Positions 1 to 9,292 of a stretch of DNA of 64,000 nt are shown here, piece after piece. This DNA is from Nocardiopsis coralli (GTDB lineage Bacteria > Actinomycetota > Actinomycetes > Streptosporangiales > Streptosporangiaceae), in the NCBI RefSeq assembly GCF_014892575.1, contig NZ_JADBGI010000004.1:250282-314281 (forward strand), written 5' to 3'. Position numbers and translations under genes: made by a program. Position 1 is the stretch's first letter. Each line of letters starts with the position of its first letter. The notes below the pieces were generated by a model. The model saw only the letters and a program-made list of their open reading frames with translations, searched no databases and had not been told where the DNA came from.

Positions 1-898
1 CCGCTGGGGCGCGACCGTGGAGGAGGCCGCGGCCGCACGTGTCACCGAGCTCGCCGACGACGCCGACCTGCGTGTGCTCACCGCCCTCACGGAACAGTGC
101 CTGCTCGCGGCGCTCGACACCGCCCTGCCCGCCGTGCTCGCCCGCCTCACCGACCGCGCCGCCACCGACGCCGACGTCACCGCGCTCATGGCAGCCCTTC
201 CGCCCCTCGCCCGCGCCGGACGTTACGGGGACGTGCGCCGCACCGAGGGCGCCCACCTGCGTTCGGTCGCCGACGGCCTGCTCCGCCGGGTGTGCGCCGG
301 GCTCGCACCCGCCCTCCGCGGCCTGGACGACGACGCAGCCGCCCATGCCGCCGCCCTCCTCGACCGCACCCACCAGGCCGTCACCCTCCTGGGGGCGGAA
401 CCGTTGCGTTCCTGGACCGGCACCCTGTCCGCGCTCGCAGGCGACGACCGCCTTCCGGGGCGCGTGGCCGGACGTGTGGACCGCATCCTCAGCGACGCCG
501 GCGAGCTCGACCCCGCCACCCTCCGCCGGCGCCTGGCCCGCACCATGTCACCCGGCACCGAACCCGCCCGCGCCGCCGCCTGGCTCGAGGGGTTCCTGCA
601 GGGCAGCGGGCTGGTGCTGGTGCACGACGAACGCCTCCTCGACCTCATCGACACCTGGCTGACCGGGCTCTCCCCGGAACGCTTCGCCGATGTGCTCCCG
701 CTGCTGCGCCGCACCTTCGGGGCGTTCGCCGCCCCCGAACGCCGCCGGATCGGCGCCGCCGCCACCCGCACCCGGTCCACTGCCGAGCCCGAGCGCCCGC
801 CCCCGGACCCCGCCCGCGCCGAACCCGCCGTGGCCGCGGTCGGCGCGATCCTCGCCCACGCCGCCGCCGAACGCCCGCACGGGAGGGTCACCGCATGA
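1..898 (+). CDS. DUF5682 family protein, C-terminal part (runs in from the left edge)
   Basis: The reading frame is open from the first bases, so only the last ~298 residues are visible. A GTG at 17 is in frame, but I do not take it as the start. The protein is rich in Ala, Arg and Leu helices. It ends with a segment (WLEGFLQGSG, then LVLVHDERLLDLIDTWL, then LPLLRRTFGAF) that I recognise from the C-terminus of DUF5682 proteins. Its stop overlaps the ATG of the VWA gene by four bases, so the two are translationally coupled. From memory, in actinomycetes these two genes follow a SWIM zinc-finger gene and a MoxR-type AAA+ ATPase gene, which would lie to the left of this window. The biochemical role is unknown; MoxR-VWA pairs generally act as chaperone or metal-insertion machines. 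The family call is by recognition only. Confidence 0.7.
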   Translation, partial: RWGATVEEAAAARVTELADDADLRVLTALTEQCLLAALDTALPAVLARLTDRAATDADVTALMAALPPLARAGRYGDVRRTEGAHLRSVADGLLRRVCAGLAPALRGLDDDAAAHAAALLDRTHQAVTLLGAEPLRSWTGTLSALAGDDRLPGRVAGRVDRILSDAGELDPATLRRRLARTMSPGTEPARAAAWLEGFLQGSGLVLVHDERLLDLIDTWLTGLSPERFADVLPLLRRTFGAFAAPERRRIGAAATRTRSTAEPERPPPDPARAEPAVAAVGAILAHAAAERPHGRVTA

Positions 899-2043
899 GC
901 ACCGACACCGACGAACGCGCCCGCCGCTGGCGCCTGGTCCTGGGCGAGGACGGCCCCGACACACACCTGGGCGCGGCCGACCGCGGAATGGACTCCGCGC
1001 TCGCCGAGCTCTACGACCGTTCCGGCGCGGGCGGCGCGGGTGAGCGCTCCGGTGGCCTGGGCGACTCCGCTCCCCGCGTGAACCGCTGGCTCGGCGACAT
1101 CCGCACCTACTTCCCGTCCTCCGTCGTGCGTGTCATGCAGAAGGACGCCATGGACCGCCTCGGCCTGCACCGCATGCTCCTCGAACCCGAACTCATGGAG
1201 GCGGTCGAGGCCGACGTGCACCTGGTCGGCACCCTGCTCTCCCTGAACTCCGTGATGCCCGACAGCGCCCGCGAGAGCGCCCGCACCGTCGTCCGCCGTG
1301 TCGTCGACGACCTCGAGAAACGCCTCGCCCGACGCACCCGGTCCCTCGTGCAGGGCGCGGTCGACCGCTCCACCCGCACGCACCGCCCGCGCCGGGTCGC
1401 CGACATCGACTGGAACGCGACGATCCGCCGCAACCTCGCCCACTACCTGCCCGAACACCGCACGGTCGTGCCGCGCACCCTCGTCGGCCACGGGCGCCGC
1501 AGCCCCGGGACCCACAAGGACGTGGTGCTCGCTGTCGACCAGAGCGCTTCCATGGCCGAGTCCGTGGTGTACGCGAGTGTGTTCGGCGCGGTCCTGGCGT
1601 CGATGCGGAGCGTGCGCACGTCCCTGGTCGCCTTCGACACCGCCGTCGCCGACCTCACCGAGCACCTCACCGACCCCGTGGAGGTGCTGTTCGGAACGCA
1701 GTTGGGAGGCGGCACCGACATCAACCGGGCGATCCGCTACTGCCAGGGGCTCATCACCCGCCCCACCGAATCCGTGTTCGTACTGGTCAGCGACTTGTAC
1801 GAGGGCGGGGTGCGCGAACAGATGCTGCGCCGGGTCGCGCAGATGAAGGCGGCCGGAACCCAGGTCGTGGTGCTGCTCGCGCTCTCCGACGAGGGCGCCC
1901 CCTTCTACGACCACGGCAACGCCGCCGCCCTCGCCGACCTCGGGGTGCCCGCGTTCGCGTGCACACCCGACGCCTTCCCCGAGCTCATGGCCGCCGCGCT
2001 CCAGGGCGATCCCCTCGCCGCCGGCGACCCCGCCCCCGCCTGA
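895..2043 (+). CDS. VWA domain protein (MoxR-associated type)
   Basis: This is a 382-residue cytoplasmic protein with no signal peptide or membrane segment. The N-terminal half is helical (an RVNRWLGDIRTYFP segment, then a basic stretch). The C-terminal half is a von Willebrand A fold. Its metal-ion-dependent adhesion site is complete: D215-x-S-x-S (VDQSASM), the Thr of GGGTDI near 275 and the Asp of VSDLYEGG near 299. The ATG overlaps the upstream DUF5682 stop (ATGA). VWA proteins of this type usually deliver substrates to a MoxR AAA+ ATPase, as in Mg-chelatase-like systems. The partner ATPase is not in the window. The 125 bases after the gene hold no clear strong terminator. Confidence 0.85.
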   Translation: MSTDTDERARRWRLVLGEDGPDTHLGAADRGMDSALAELYDRSGAGGAGERSGGLGDSAPRVNRWLGDIRTYFPSSVVRVMQKDAMDRLGLHRMLLEPELMEAVEADVHLVGTLLSLNSVMPDSARESARTVVRRVVDDLEKRLARRTRSLVQGAVDRSTRTHRPRRVADIDWNATIRRNLAHYLPEHRTVVPRTLVGHGRRSPGTHKDVVLAVDQSASMAESVVYASVFGAVLASMRSVRTSLVAFDTAVADLTEHLTDPVEVLFGTQLGGGTDINRAIRYCQGLITRPTESVFVLVSDLYEGGVREQMLRRVAQMKAAGTQVVVLLALSDEGAPFYDHGNAAALADLGVPAFACTPDAFPELMAAALQGDPLAAGDPAPA

Positions 2044-2168
2044 GGCGGTGGGGCGCACGGGAAAACCCCGAGTCGGCCCACCCGGCCACCGGTGTGGTCA
2101 GTGCCCGGGGGCGACGGCCCGCGGGGGTACCGTGAGCGCGTGACCGGACCGACACGAGGAGTCATCAC

Positions 2169-2765
2169 GTGGCCACCGCACCGCCCGGGCGCCGCCCCGG
2201 GCCCCTGACCGCGATCGAGTCCGACGCCGAGGGGATCGGCGCCACCGTCGCCTGCGACGAGGCGCTCGGCGGGCTCGTGCGCACCCTCGCCGCGGCGAAA
2301 CCCGGCGGGCGCGCGCTCGAGCTCGGTACCGGTGTGGGCGTCGGCACCGCGTGGTTGCTCGCCGGTCTCGACCCCACCGCGTGCCTGGACACCCTCGATG
2401 ACGACACCCGCCGCCTCGACGTCGCCCGCGCCCACCACGGGAACGACCCCCGGGTGACGGTCTACGAGACCGATGTGGGCGCGTGGCTCGAGGAGCGTGT
2501 GGACGGGCCCGGCTACGACCTGGTCCTGGCCAACACCCGCGCGGGCAGGTTCACCCACCTGGACGAGGCCCTGTCCCTGGTCGAGCGCGGCGGGTTCTAC
2601 GTCGTCGGGGACCTGGCCTGCCACCCGCCCGGCGCCACCCTTCCCGAGGACCACTGCCTGGAGGCGGAGGCCCTCCTGTCCGACCTGGAGTCCCGCGCGG
2701 GCTGGGAGGCCCTGCCGCTGCTCGGCTGGTCCCGGGGCGTCATGGTGCTCGTACGCCGCCAGTAA
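2169..2765 (+). CDS. Class I SAM-dependent O-methyltransferase-like protein
   Basis: This 198-residue protein has a Rossmann methyltransferase fold. Motif I is ELGTGVGVG at 51-59, followed by an acidic TLDDD motif after strand 2 and YDLVLANTRAG at the strand-4 position. The layout matches small O-methyltransferases of the catechol type (AdoMet_MTase_3), but the methyl acceptor cannot be read from the sequence. The GTG start follows GAGGAG at a good distance. The gene is monocistronic between the VWA gene and the exporter gene, with gaps of about 120 bases on each side. Confidence 0.75.
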   Translation: MATAPPGRRPGPLTAIESDAEGIGATVACDEALGGLVRTLAAAKPGGRALELGTGVGVGTAWLLAGLDPTACLDTLDDDTRRLDVARAHHGNDPRVTVYETDVGAWLEERVDGPGYDLVLANTRAGRFTHLDEALSLVERGGFYVVGDLACHPPGATLPEDHCLEAEALLSDLESRAGWEALPLLGWSRGVMVLVRRQ

Positions 2766-2880
2766 CGGCGACCCGCACAGCCCGTACATGCATGGAGCCG
2801 GGCACAACGGGTAACCGGCCGATGGGGTGACACGGGGGACACGTGTGCACCGTGAGACGGACGTCCAGGAAGAGGCCGGT

Positions 2881-4020
2881 GTGAACACGATCTGGGGTCG
2901 GGTCAAGCAGGGGCTCGAACGTGCGGTGCAACTGCGGGGGTACGAACGCGAGACCGCCGTGCTCATCGTCAAGTGCACGATCGCGGCCACGCTCGCCCTG
3001 GCCGTGGGCCTGCCCCTGGACCCGCAGGGCTCCTTCATCGGCTTCGCCCCGTTCTCGGCGCTGCTCATCGTCCAGCCGAGCGTGTACGGCTCGGTGCTCC
3101 AGTCGGGGCGTTACGTCGCCGCCGTGGCGGCCGGCGCGGTCCTGGCGGGCATGGGCGGGCTCACCGTCGGCCTGCAGGTGTGGGCGTTCGCGATCGTCGT
3201 CCTGGTCGGCCTGCTCCTGGCGCAGCTGCGGTTCTTCGGGCAGCAGGGCCAGCAGGTCCCGGTCGTGGCCGCGTTCGCTCTCGCAGGAGGGACGGCGATG
3301 AGCGTCGGCGACCTCGGACACCTGCTCCTCATGGTCGGGGTGGGCGCCCTGTCCGCCCTGGCCACGAACCTGGTGATGGCGCCGACGATCCGGTTCAAGG
3401 ACGCCGAGAACGCCGTGCTCGACTACGCCGACAGCATGCACAACATCGTGGACGGCCTCGCCGACGAGCTCCGCGGAGACCTCGAGGAGAGCAGCCTCGA
3501 CCACTGGGCCTGGGCCGCCAACACCCTCGACGACACCTCCCGCAACGCCCGCGCGGCCGTGGAACGCCAGGAGTACCGCGTGCGCCTCAACCCCCGCCGG
3601 GTCCTGACCGGCGCGGGCACCAGCGGTCACCTGACCGGGTACCGCACGTGGATCGCCGTGCTCGAGCGCTCCTCCCGCCACCTGCAGTCCATCGCCGAGG
3701 CCCTCCAGGACGTGCGGGGCGGGTACTCCGAGCACGTCGAACTGAGCGAGGGCTTCCGCCACGAGTACGCCGACCTGCTGGAGAGCACCGCCGAGGTGCT
3801 GCAGACCGTGCACGACGAGCAGGAACCCGACCGCGAGTCCGTCTCCGACCGGCTGAGCTCCTGCCTCGACCAGGCCCTCGACCGCGTCGGTGAGTGCCGC
3901 CGCAACCTGATGAACGACCCCGGCGAGGAGGAGCCGATCCGCGCCGCCCTGCTCACCGACGTCGTGCGCCTGCTGGAGGAGATCGACCGCGGACGCCGGT
4001 ACTCCGAAACGTCCGACTGA
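2881..4020 (+). CDS. FUSC/ArAE-type aromatic acid exporter family membrane protein
   Basis: The chosen GTG follows AGGAAGAGG by about five bases. An in-frame GTG at 2827 would add 18 residues and lacks such a site. The 379-residue product has an N-terminal membrane half of about six hydrophobic segments (residues ~25-170, e.g. AVLIVKCTIAATLALAVGLP and AFAIVVLVGLLLAQLRFF). A long soluble helical half (residues ~180-379) follows. This arrangement matches actinobacterial aromatic acid exporter (FUSC-like) proteins, which are half-size relatives of E. coli AaeB. The substrate is unknown. No membrane-fusion partner is nearby, as expected in a Gram-positive. Confidence 0.75.
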   Translation: MNTIWGRVKQGLERAVQLRGYERETAVLIVKCTIAATLALAVGLPLDPQGSFIGFAPFSALLIVQPSVYGSVLQSGRYVAAVAAGAVLAGMGGLTVGLQVWAFAIVVLVGLLLAQLRFFGQQGQQVPVVAAFALAGGTAMSVGDLGHLLLMVGVGALSALATNLVMAPTIRFKDAENAVLDYADSMHNIVDGLADELRGDLEESSLDHWAWAANTLDDTSRNARAAVERQEYRVRLNPRRVLTGAGTSGHLTGYRTWIAVLERSSRHLQSIAEALQDVRGGYSEHVELSEGFRHEYADLLESTAEVLQTVHDEQEPDRESVSDRLSSCLDQALDRVGECRRNLMNDPGEEEPIRAALLTDVVRLLEEIDRGRRYSETSD

Positions 4021-4158
4021 CACCGCCACACCGCCCCAGGACACACGCGTTCCGATCACCCGGAGTGACGGCATGCGTGGCTAACGTGGTCGAAGATTCC
4101 CGGTCCGTCGGCGACGGGGACCCCGGGAACCACCGCAGACCATCCACAAGGGGGCGAC

Positions 4159-5826
4159 ATGGGGTTCTCACCGGTCGGCAGGGGTCGGCTCGCGACCACG
4201 GCGGCGGCAGGGGCGGCGGCCTGCACCGCGGTACTACTCGGTCTCGCCGCCGCGGGGGTCCTCACCTGGCCCACGGCGCTTCTCCTCCTCGCAGCGGCGG
4301 CGACCGTCGGGGCCTCCGGCGCAGCCGCACTCCTCGCCCGGAGGTCCGAACGCCGTACCGCCCGGCTGCGCACCGAACTCGAACACGACCGGAAGAACCA
4401 CGGGAAGAGCAGGGCCGCCCAGCAGGCCCGCGCCCGCGCGCAGCAGCTCTTCGACGACGGGCGTATCCAGGAAGCGGTCGACGAGGTCACCCCGCACGCC
4501 GCCCACGACGAAGAATCCGCCCGCCAGCGTGCCCGCTTCGTCAGCATGCGCCGCAGCCTCGGCCCGCTCCCGCCCCTGCCCGAACCCCCGGTCGTGCCGC
4601 AGAACGCGGTACCCGGCCGGGTCCTGCACGTGGTCACCAACGCCCTCCCGCGCACCCAGGCCGGCTACACCGTGCGCACCCAGCGCATCCTCTCCGCCCA
4701 GCGGGCCATCGGCCTCGACGCCCACGCCGTCACCTTCGCCGGCTACCCCACGCCCAAGGACAAGGACAGGGACACCTACACCGAGGTCGACGGGGTCCCG
4801 TACCACCGCGTCGCTCCTGGCCAGAAGTTCCCCGGGATGTTCGAACGCATCGACGCCTCCGTGGACGCCGTCACCGCGCTCGCCCGCGAACTGCGCCCGG
4901 CGGTCCTGCACGCGGCGAGCGGCCACAAGAACGCCACCATCGCGCTCAACGCCGGACGCGCCCTGGGCATCCCCGTGGTCTACGAACTCCGGGGTCTGCT
5001 GGAGGAGAGCTGGATGGCCCGTCCCGGGGCGCACGACCGCCGCGCCAGCGAGTGGTTCCGGATGACCATGCAGCGCGAGACCGACCTGGTCCGCGAGGCC
5101 GACGCCGTGGTCACCCTCGCCGAGACCATGCGAGCCCGGATCCTCGAACGCGGTGTCGACCCCGACCGCGTGTACCTGGCCCCCAACGCCGTCGACGAGA
5201 GCCTGCTGAGCGAACGCCCCGACGGCGCCTCCTTCCGGGCCGCCCACGGCATCGGCCAGGAGGAGTTCGTCATCGGCTCCGTCTCCAGCCTCCACCGCTA
5301 CGAGGGGTTCGGAACGCTCCTGGAGGCCGCCGCCTTCATGCGCGACCGCGACCGCGCCGTGCGGGTCCTGCTGGTGGGAGACGGTGAGGACCGCGACGAC
5401 CTGATCGCCCTCGCCGACCGCCTGGGCATCGACGACACCTGCGTCTTCCCCGGCCGTGTCGAACCGGCCGACGCCCTGCGCGCCCAGGCCGCCCTCGACG
5501 CGATGGTCGTCCCGCGCCTGGACACCGGGGTCGCCCGCCTGGTCACCCCGCTCAAACCGGTGGAGGCGATGGCGTACGGGGTGCCGGTGGTCGCCAGCGA
5601 CCTGCCCGCCCTGCGCGAGCTCCTCGCCGACGGGCGGGCCGGCACCCTGGTGCCCCCGGCCGACCCCGCAGCCCTCGCCGCCGCGCTGATCCGGCTGCGC
5701 AAGGACGACGCGTACCGGGAGGCCCAGGTCGCCCAGGCGCTGGAGGAGGTGCGCCGGTTCCGCACCTGGCCGAGTGTCATGGAGACCTACCGGCAGGTCT
5801 ACTCCCGCATCGGCGCCCTGGACTGA
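4159..5826 (+). CDS. Membrane-anchored glycosyltransferase family 4 protein
   Basis: This is a 555-residue protein. Two hydrophobic segments (residues ~12-35 and ~37-60) are followed by a basic, coiled-coil-like linker (SERRTARLRTELEHDRKNHG). A two-lobed GT-B domain begins near 155 (GRVLHVVTNALPRTQAGYTV). The C-terminal lobe has GSVSSLHRYEGF near 370 and the nucleotide-sugar-binding motif KPVEAMAYGVPVVAS near 466-480, the usual E-x7-E region of family GT4. It probably builds a cell-surface glycan or glycolipid on the inner face of the membrane. Donor and acceptor are not predictable. The gene is monocistronic and its 3' end is only seven bases from the convergent gene. Confidence 0.85.
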   Translation: MGFSPVGRGRLATTAAAGAAACTAVLLGLAAAGVLTWPTALLLLAAAATVGASGAAALLARRSERRTARLRTELEHDRKNHGKSRAAQQARARAQQLFDDGRIQEAVDEVTPHAAHDEESARQRARFVSMRRSLGPLPPLPEPPVVPQNAVPGRVLHVVTNALPRTQAGYTVRTQRILSAQRAIGLDAHAVTFAGYPTPKDKDRDTYTEVDGVPYHRVAPGQKFPGMFERIDASVDAVTALARELRPAVLHAASGHKNATIALNAGRALGIPVVYELRGLLEESWMARPGAHDRRASEWFRMTMQRETDLVREADAVVTLAETMRARILERGVDPDRVYLAPNAVDESLLSERPDGASFRAAHGIGQEEFVIGSVSSLHRYEGFGTLLEAAAFMRDRDRAVRVLLVGDGEDRDDLIALADRLGIDDTCVFPGRVEPADALRAQAALDAMVVPRLDTGVARLVTPLKPVEAMAYGVPVVASDLPALRELLADGRAGTLVPPADPAALAAALIRLRKDDAYREAQVAQALEEVRRFRTWPSVMETYRQVYSRIGALD

Positions 5827-5833
5827 ACCCGGG

Positions 5834-6589
5834 TCACCCCTGGTCGGGCAGCAGGCCCCGGGCGACGACCTCGCCGGCCATCACCCGGAGCAGCTCCTCG
5901 GTCTCCCCGGGGTGGCCCGGGTGGCCGGTGCGTTCGCGCAGTTCGTCCCGGAGCGCGGACAGCACCCGCTCGCCGGTCAGCGCGTCGGCGAGCGCCTCGG
6001 ACTCCGACGCCTCCCGCCACTTGCGCAGGGCGTCCAACCGGCCGTGCTCGACCGCTTCCCGCGTCAGGTGGAAGAGCGCGTCGACGTTGCGGTCGTGGGC
6101 CTCCTCGTCGAGCAGGTCCACGTCGAAGACCACCACCGGGCTCGGCGCACCGCCGTCCGGGTCGGGGCGCAGGTGATACAGGCGCCACACCCGCCCGTTG
6201 GTGAGCACGACCCACTCCGCGCCCTCGTCCACGGCCAGGCGCCGGGACATCTGGATGTTGCGCAGGTCGAGCTCGGCGCCCACACCCCGCACCTCGATCG
6301 GCGCGAACAGGGAACCGTCGAGCACGACCGCGTAGTCGATGGAGTCGCCGCTGGTGCGGTACTCGGTGGTGAGGTCCTGGTACTTGCTGAAGTTCAGCCC
6401 GACACTGAACAGGTCGGCCACCAGGAGGCGGGTGTCGCCGTCGTTCGCGTCGCGTTCGACCAGGTCGGCGAGGGGACCGGAGAACCGGTCGAGGGCCGCG
6501 GCCACCCTGCCCCGGACGGTGCGTTCCCACCCCATCGTGCTGGTGAACTCGCCCGTCCTGCTCATGACCTGGGTGGCTTCGGCGTCCAT
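5834..6589 (-). CDS. Type I restriction enzyme R-subunit N-terminal (HSDR_N-like) domain protein, orphan
   Basis: This 251-residue protein resembles only the N-terminal nuclease-like domain of HsdR subunits. The segment DYAVVLDG...APIEVRG carries D85 and E99 of a PD-(D/E)xK-like core, but the usual Lys of the E-V-K motif is Arg101. Then comes a helix/strand block (RLAVDEGAEWVVLTNGRVWRLYHL) typical of the family. There is no helicase domain and no hsdM or hsdS gene in the window. Many actinomycetes carry such stand-alone proteins, often labelled as restriction subunits. Activity as a nuclease is doubtful given the Lys-to-Arg change. It converges on the glycosyltransferase gene. Confidence 0.65.
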   Translation of the reverse strand: MDAEATQVMSRTGEFTSTMGWERTVRGRVAAALDRFSGPLADLVERDANDGDTRLLVADLFSVGLNFSKYQDLTTEYRTSGDSIDYAVVLDGSLFAPIEVRGVGAELDLRNIQMSRRLAVDEGAEWVVLTNGRVWRLYHLRPDPDGGAPSPVVVFDVDLLDEEAHDRNVDALFHLTREAVEHGRLDALRKWREASESEALADALTGERVLSALRDELRERTGHPGHPGETEELLRVMAGEVVARGLLPDQG

Positions 6590-6850
6590 GTGCGTACCGT
6601 TTCCGAGTCGTCGGGGAAGCCCCCTCGAGGGGCCTCCGGCACCGGGCGGCCCGCGACGAAGGGGGAGGTTGCGGGCACGATCGTATCGGTCCGGGATCCC
6701 CCGTACGGAGGGCGGTCCGGCCTCCGGCGGCTGTCGGAGGGTGACGGGGCACCGGCGGGGTGCGGTTACGGTTCAGTGGGACCACGACGGACGAGGCCCG
6801 GCCGACGCCCCCCTGCCGAGCCCTCGTGCACCGCTCTCGTGCGCATTCAG

Positions 6851-8044
6851 ATGGGACAGCATGTGAACAGCGACAACGGACTCCTCGCCACCCAGGACAT
6901 CCGCCTGATCGTGACCGGGGGCGGAACCGGAGGGCACACCTACCCGGCCCTGACGACCGTGAACGCCCTGCGCGAGCGCCTGGCCCACGGCGGTTTCTCC
7001 CTGGAGGTGCTGTGGGTGGGCGCCGACGGCAGCCTGGAGGAGCGGGTCGCGGGCTCGAACGGGATCGCCTTCGAGTCGGTGGCCACCGGCAAGATCCGCC
7101 GGGCCAAGAACCCGCTGAAGATGGTCTCGCCGGCCAACGTCAGGGACATGACCAACGTGCCCCGGGGTGTGGCCCAGGCGCGTTCACTCATCTCCGACTT
7201 CGCCCCGGACGTCGTGCTCGCCACCGGTGGCTACGTGGCCGTCCCGGTCGGGGTGGCCGCCAAGATCGCCCGCCGCCCGCTGGTCGTGCACGAGCAGACC
7301 GTGCGCCTGGGGCTGGCCAACAAGGTCCTGGCGCGCACGGCCGCGCGTGTGGCGGTCTCCTCCCCGTCCACGGTCGACCTGTTGCCGGAGGGCAGTCGCG
7401 AGTTCGCGGTGGTGACCGGGAACCCGGTGCGTCCGGAGATCTTCACCGGACGGGCGGACCGCGCGGTGCAGGCCCTCGGGTTCACCGGCCACGACCCGGA
7501 CCGCCCCACCGTCTACGTCACGGGCGGCGCGCAGGGTTCCAAGCAGATCAACGACACCGTTGGCGGGCTGTTGCCGTGGCTGCTGGCGCGCGCCAACGTC
7601 GTGCACCAGTGCGGCCCCGCGCACCTGGAGGCCCTGCGCGGGGCGGCGCGCGGCCTGCCCCCGGGGCTGGGGGAGCGGTACCACGTCACCGACTTCGTGG
7701 GCCCGGAGCTGCCCGACGTGCTCGCCCTCGCCGACGTGGTCGTCTCGCGCAGCGGCGCAGGCACCATCGCGGAGCTGACCGCGCTGGGCAAGGCCTCGGT
7801 GCTGATCCCGCTGGCCACCTCGGCCGGCGACGAGCAGCGCCACAACGCCGAACACCTGCAGGAGACGGGTGCGGCGGCCGCGCTGGTCTCCGAGGTCGGT
7901 CCGGACTCCCTGCGCCAAGCGGCCGAGCCCCTGCTGGCCGACCCGGTGCGGCGCGCACGGATGGCCGAGCGCGCGCGTGAGCACGGGCGCCCCGACGCCG
8001 CGGACCGGCTCGTGGACGTGGTGCTCTCCGCCGCCCGAGACTGA
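6851..8044 (+). CDS. murG: MurG-like UDP-GlcNAc:undecaprenyl-PP-MurNAc-peptide GlcNAc transferase (probable paralogue)
   Basis: MurG adds GlcNAc to lipid I to make lipid II at the cytoplasmic face of the membrane. This 397-residue GT-B protein has the glycine-rich loop GGGTGGHT at 23-30, the C-domain loop YVTGGAQGSKQIND and the donor-site motif SRSGAGTIAELTALG followed by PLATSAGDEQRHNA. All three are typical of MurG (family GT28). The start could also be the GTG at 6863. It is not in a division/cell-wall cluster: neighbours are a restriction-like orphan and an MFS gene. It is therefore probably a second, accessory copy rather than the essential dcw gene. Its exact acceptor is uncertain. Confidence 0.8.
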   Translation: MGQHVNSDNGLLATQDIRLIVTGGGTGGHTYPALTTVNALRERLAHGGFSLEVLWVGADGSLEERVAGSNGIAFESVATGKIRRAKNPLKMVSPANVRDMTNVPRGVAQARSLISDFAPDVVLATGGYVAVPVGVAAKIARRPLVVHEQTVRLGLANKVLARTAARVAVSSPSTVDLLPEGSREFAVVTGNPVRPEIFTGRADRAVQALGFTGHDPDRPTVYVTGGAQGSKQINDTVGGLLPWLLARANVVHQCGPAHLEALRGAARGLPPGLGERYHVTDFVGPELPDVLALADVVVSRSGAGTIAELTALGKASVLIPLATSAGDEQRHNAEHLQETGAAAALVSEVGPDSLRQAAEPLLADPVRRARMAERAREHGRPDAADRLVDVVLSAARD

Positions 8045-8065
8045 CCGCGCGACCGCTCACCCGCC

Positions 8066-9292
8066 TCACGCACGCACCCGCGTGCGCTCGTGTGCGAGGA
8101 GCCCGGCGCCGAGTGCGAGCACGGCCATCAGCCCGGCGGGCAGCACGAGGCCGGCCCCCACACCGCCGTGTGAGGCCACCGCGCCGATGACCGGCGACCC
8201 CACGAGGGGCCCGACGTAGCCGATCGAGGCGACCGTGCCCATGTTGCGGCCCACGCGGCCGGAGTCGAGGTCGGCCGCGGCGCTCAGGATCTGCGGCACC
8301 ACACACGACAGACCCAGTCCCACCAGGGAGAACCCGGCCAACGTCGCGGAAACGAACGGCACCGACAGGGCCAGTACGAACCCGGCGAGGGCCGTGGCCG
8401 CGCCTGCGCGCACCAGCAGAACCCGCCCCAGGAGCAGGGACAGCCGGTCGCCCATGAGGCGGCCGCACGCCATGGCCACGGTGAACGCGGCGAAGGCGGT
8501 CGCGGCCATGGTCTCGCTCGCCCCGACCGACTGCTGTGCGAAGAGGGCGCTCCAGTCCTGGACGGCGCTCTCGGCGAGCACCCCGGCGAGGGCGAGGCCG
8601 CCCAGCAGCAGGACCATGGGCGAGGTGCTCGGGCGGAAGCGGGGTCCTCCGCCGACGCCACGTTCCCTTCCGGCCCCCTCAGTGCGCGGCATCCCGCGCA
8701 GGAACGGCCGTGCGGCAGCCAGGGACAGCACCGCGAGAGCGAGACCGGCCACCTGGAACGTGGTCAGCGGGTCCAGGCCCAGGCGGGTCGAGGCCACACC
8801 GGTCAGGGCCCCCGCGCAGCCGCCGATGGACACGAAGGCGTGGAAGGTCGACAGCATCGACCGGCCCTGGGACTTCTGCAGGTGGGCGGCCTGGGTGTTG
8901 ACGCAGACGTTGAGGAACGACTGCCCGATCCCCAGCACGACCAGGGCGGCGGTCAGGTGCGCGGCGCCCGTGGCCGTGCCCGGCAGCAGCAGCGCGGCGG
9001 AGGCGGCGATCGCGGCGGGCACGACGGCGAGGCGGGGCCCGACCCGGTCGAGCACCGCGCCCCCGGCCCGGGCGGTGACGGTCGCGGCCACCCCCAGCCC
9101 GAGCAAGGCCATGCCGAGTGCGTCCGGTCCCACACCGGTCTGTGCGGCGACGGCGGGGATACGGGAGGCCCAGACCGGCAGCAGCGCTCCGGTGACAAAA
9201 AAATAGGCGGCCAGTGCGGTACGGGCACGCCGCGCCTCGGCGGCAGGGCCGCCGGCGTTCCGGGCATGGGTCTTCGGGGTGTCGGGGTTCAC
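8066..9292 (-). CDS. MFS transporter (FucP/YbjJ-like fold, probable exporter)
   Basis: This 408-residue integral membrane protein has about twelve hydrophobic segments in two halves. The cytoplasmic loop between helices 2 and 3 reads GGAVLDRVGPR, a match to the MFS G-x3-D-R-x-G signature. I placed the start at the GTG at 9292 because GGAG lies seven bases upstream. In-frame codons further upstream cross AT-richer, non-coding-looking DNA. The substrate is unknown; related actinobacterial proteins are annotated as drug or sugar MFS permeases. It converges on murG with a 21-base gap. Confidence 0.8.
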   Translation of the reverse strand: MNPDTPKTHARNAGGPAAEARRARTALAAYFFVTGALLPVWASRIPAVAAQTGVGPDALGMALLGLGVAATVTARAGGAVLDRVGPRLAVVPAAIAASAALLLPGTATGAAHLTAALVVLGIGQSFLNVCVNTQAAHLQKSQGRSMLSTFHAFVSIGGCAGALTGVASTRLGLDPLTTFQVAGLALAVLSLAAARPFLRGMPRTEGAGRERGVGGGPRFRPSTSPMVLLLGGLALAGVLAESAVQDWSALFAQQSVGASETMAATAFAAFTVAMACGRLMGDRLSLLLGRVLLVRAGAATALAGFVLALSVPFVSATLAGFSLVGLGLSCVVPQILSAAADLDSGRVGRNMGTVASIGYVGPLVGSPVIGAVASHGGVGAGLVLPAGLMAVLALGAGLLAHERTRVRA

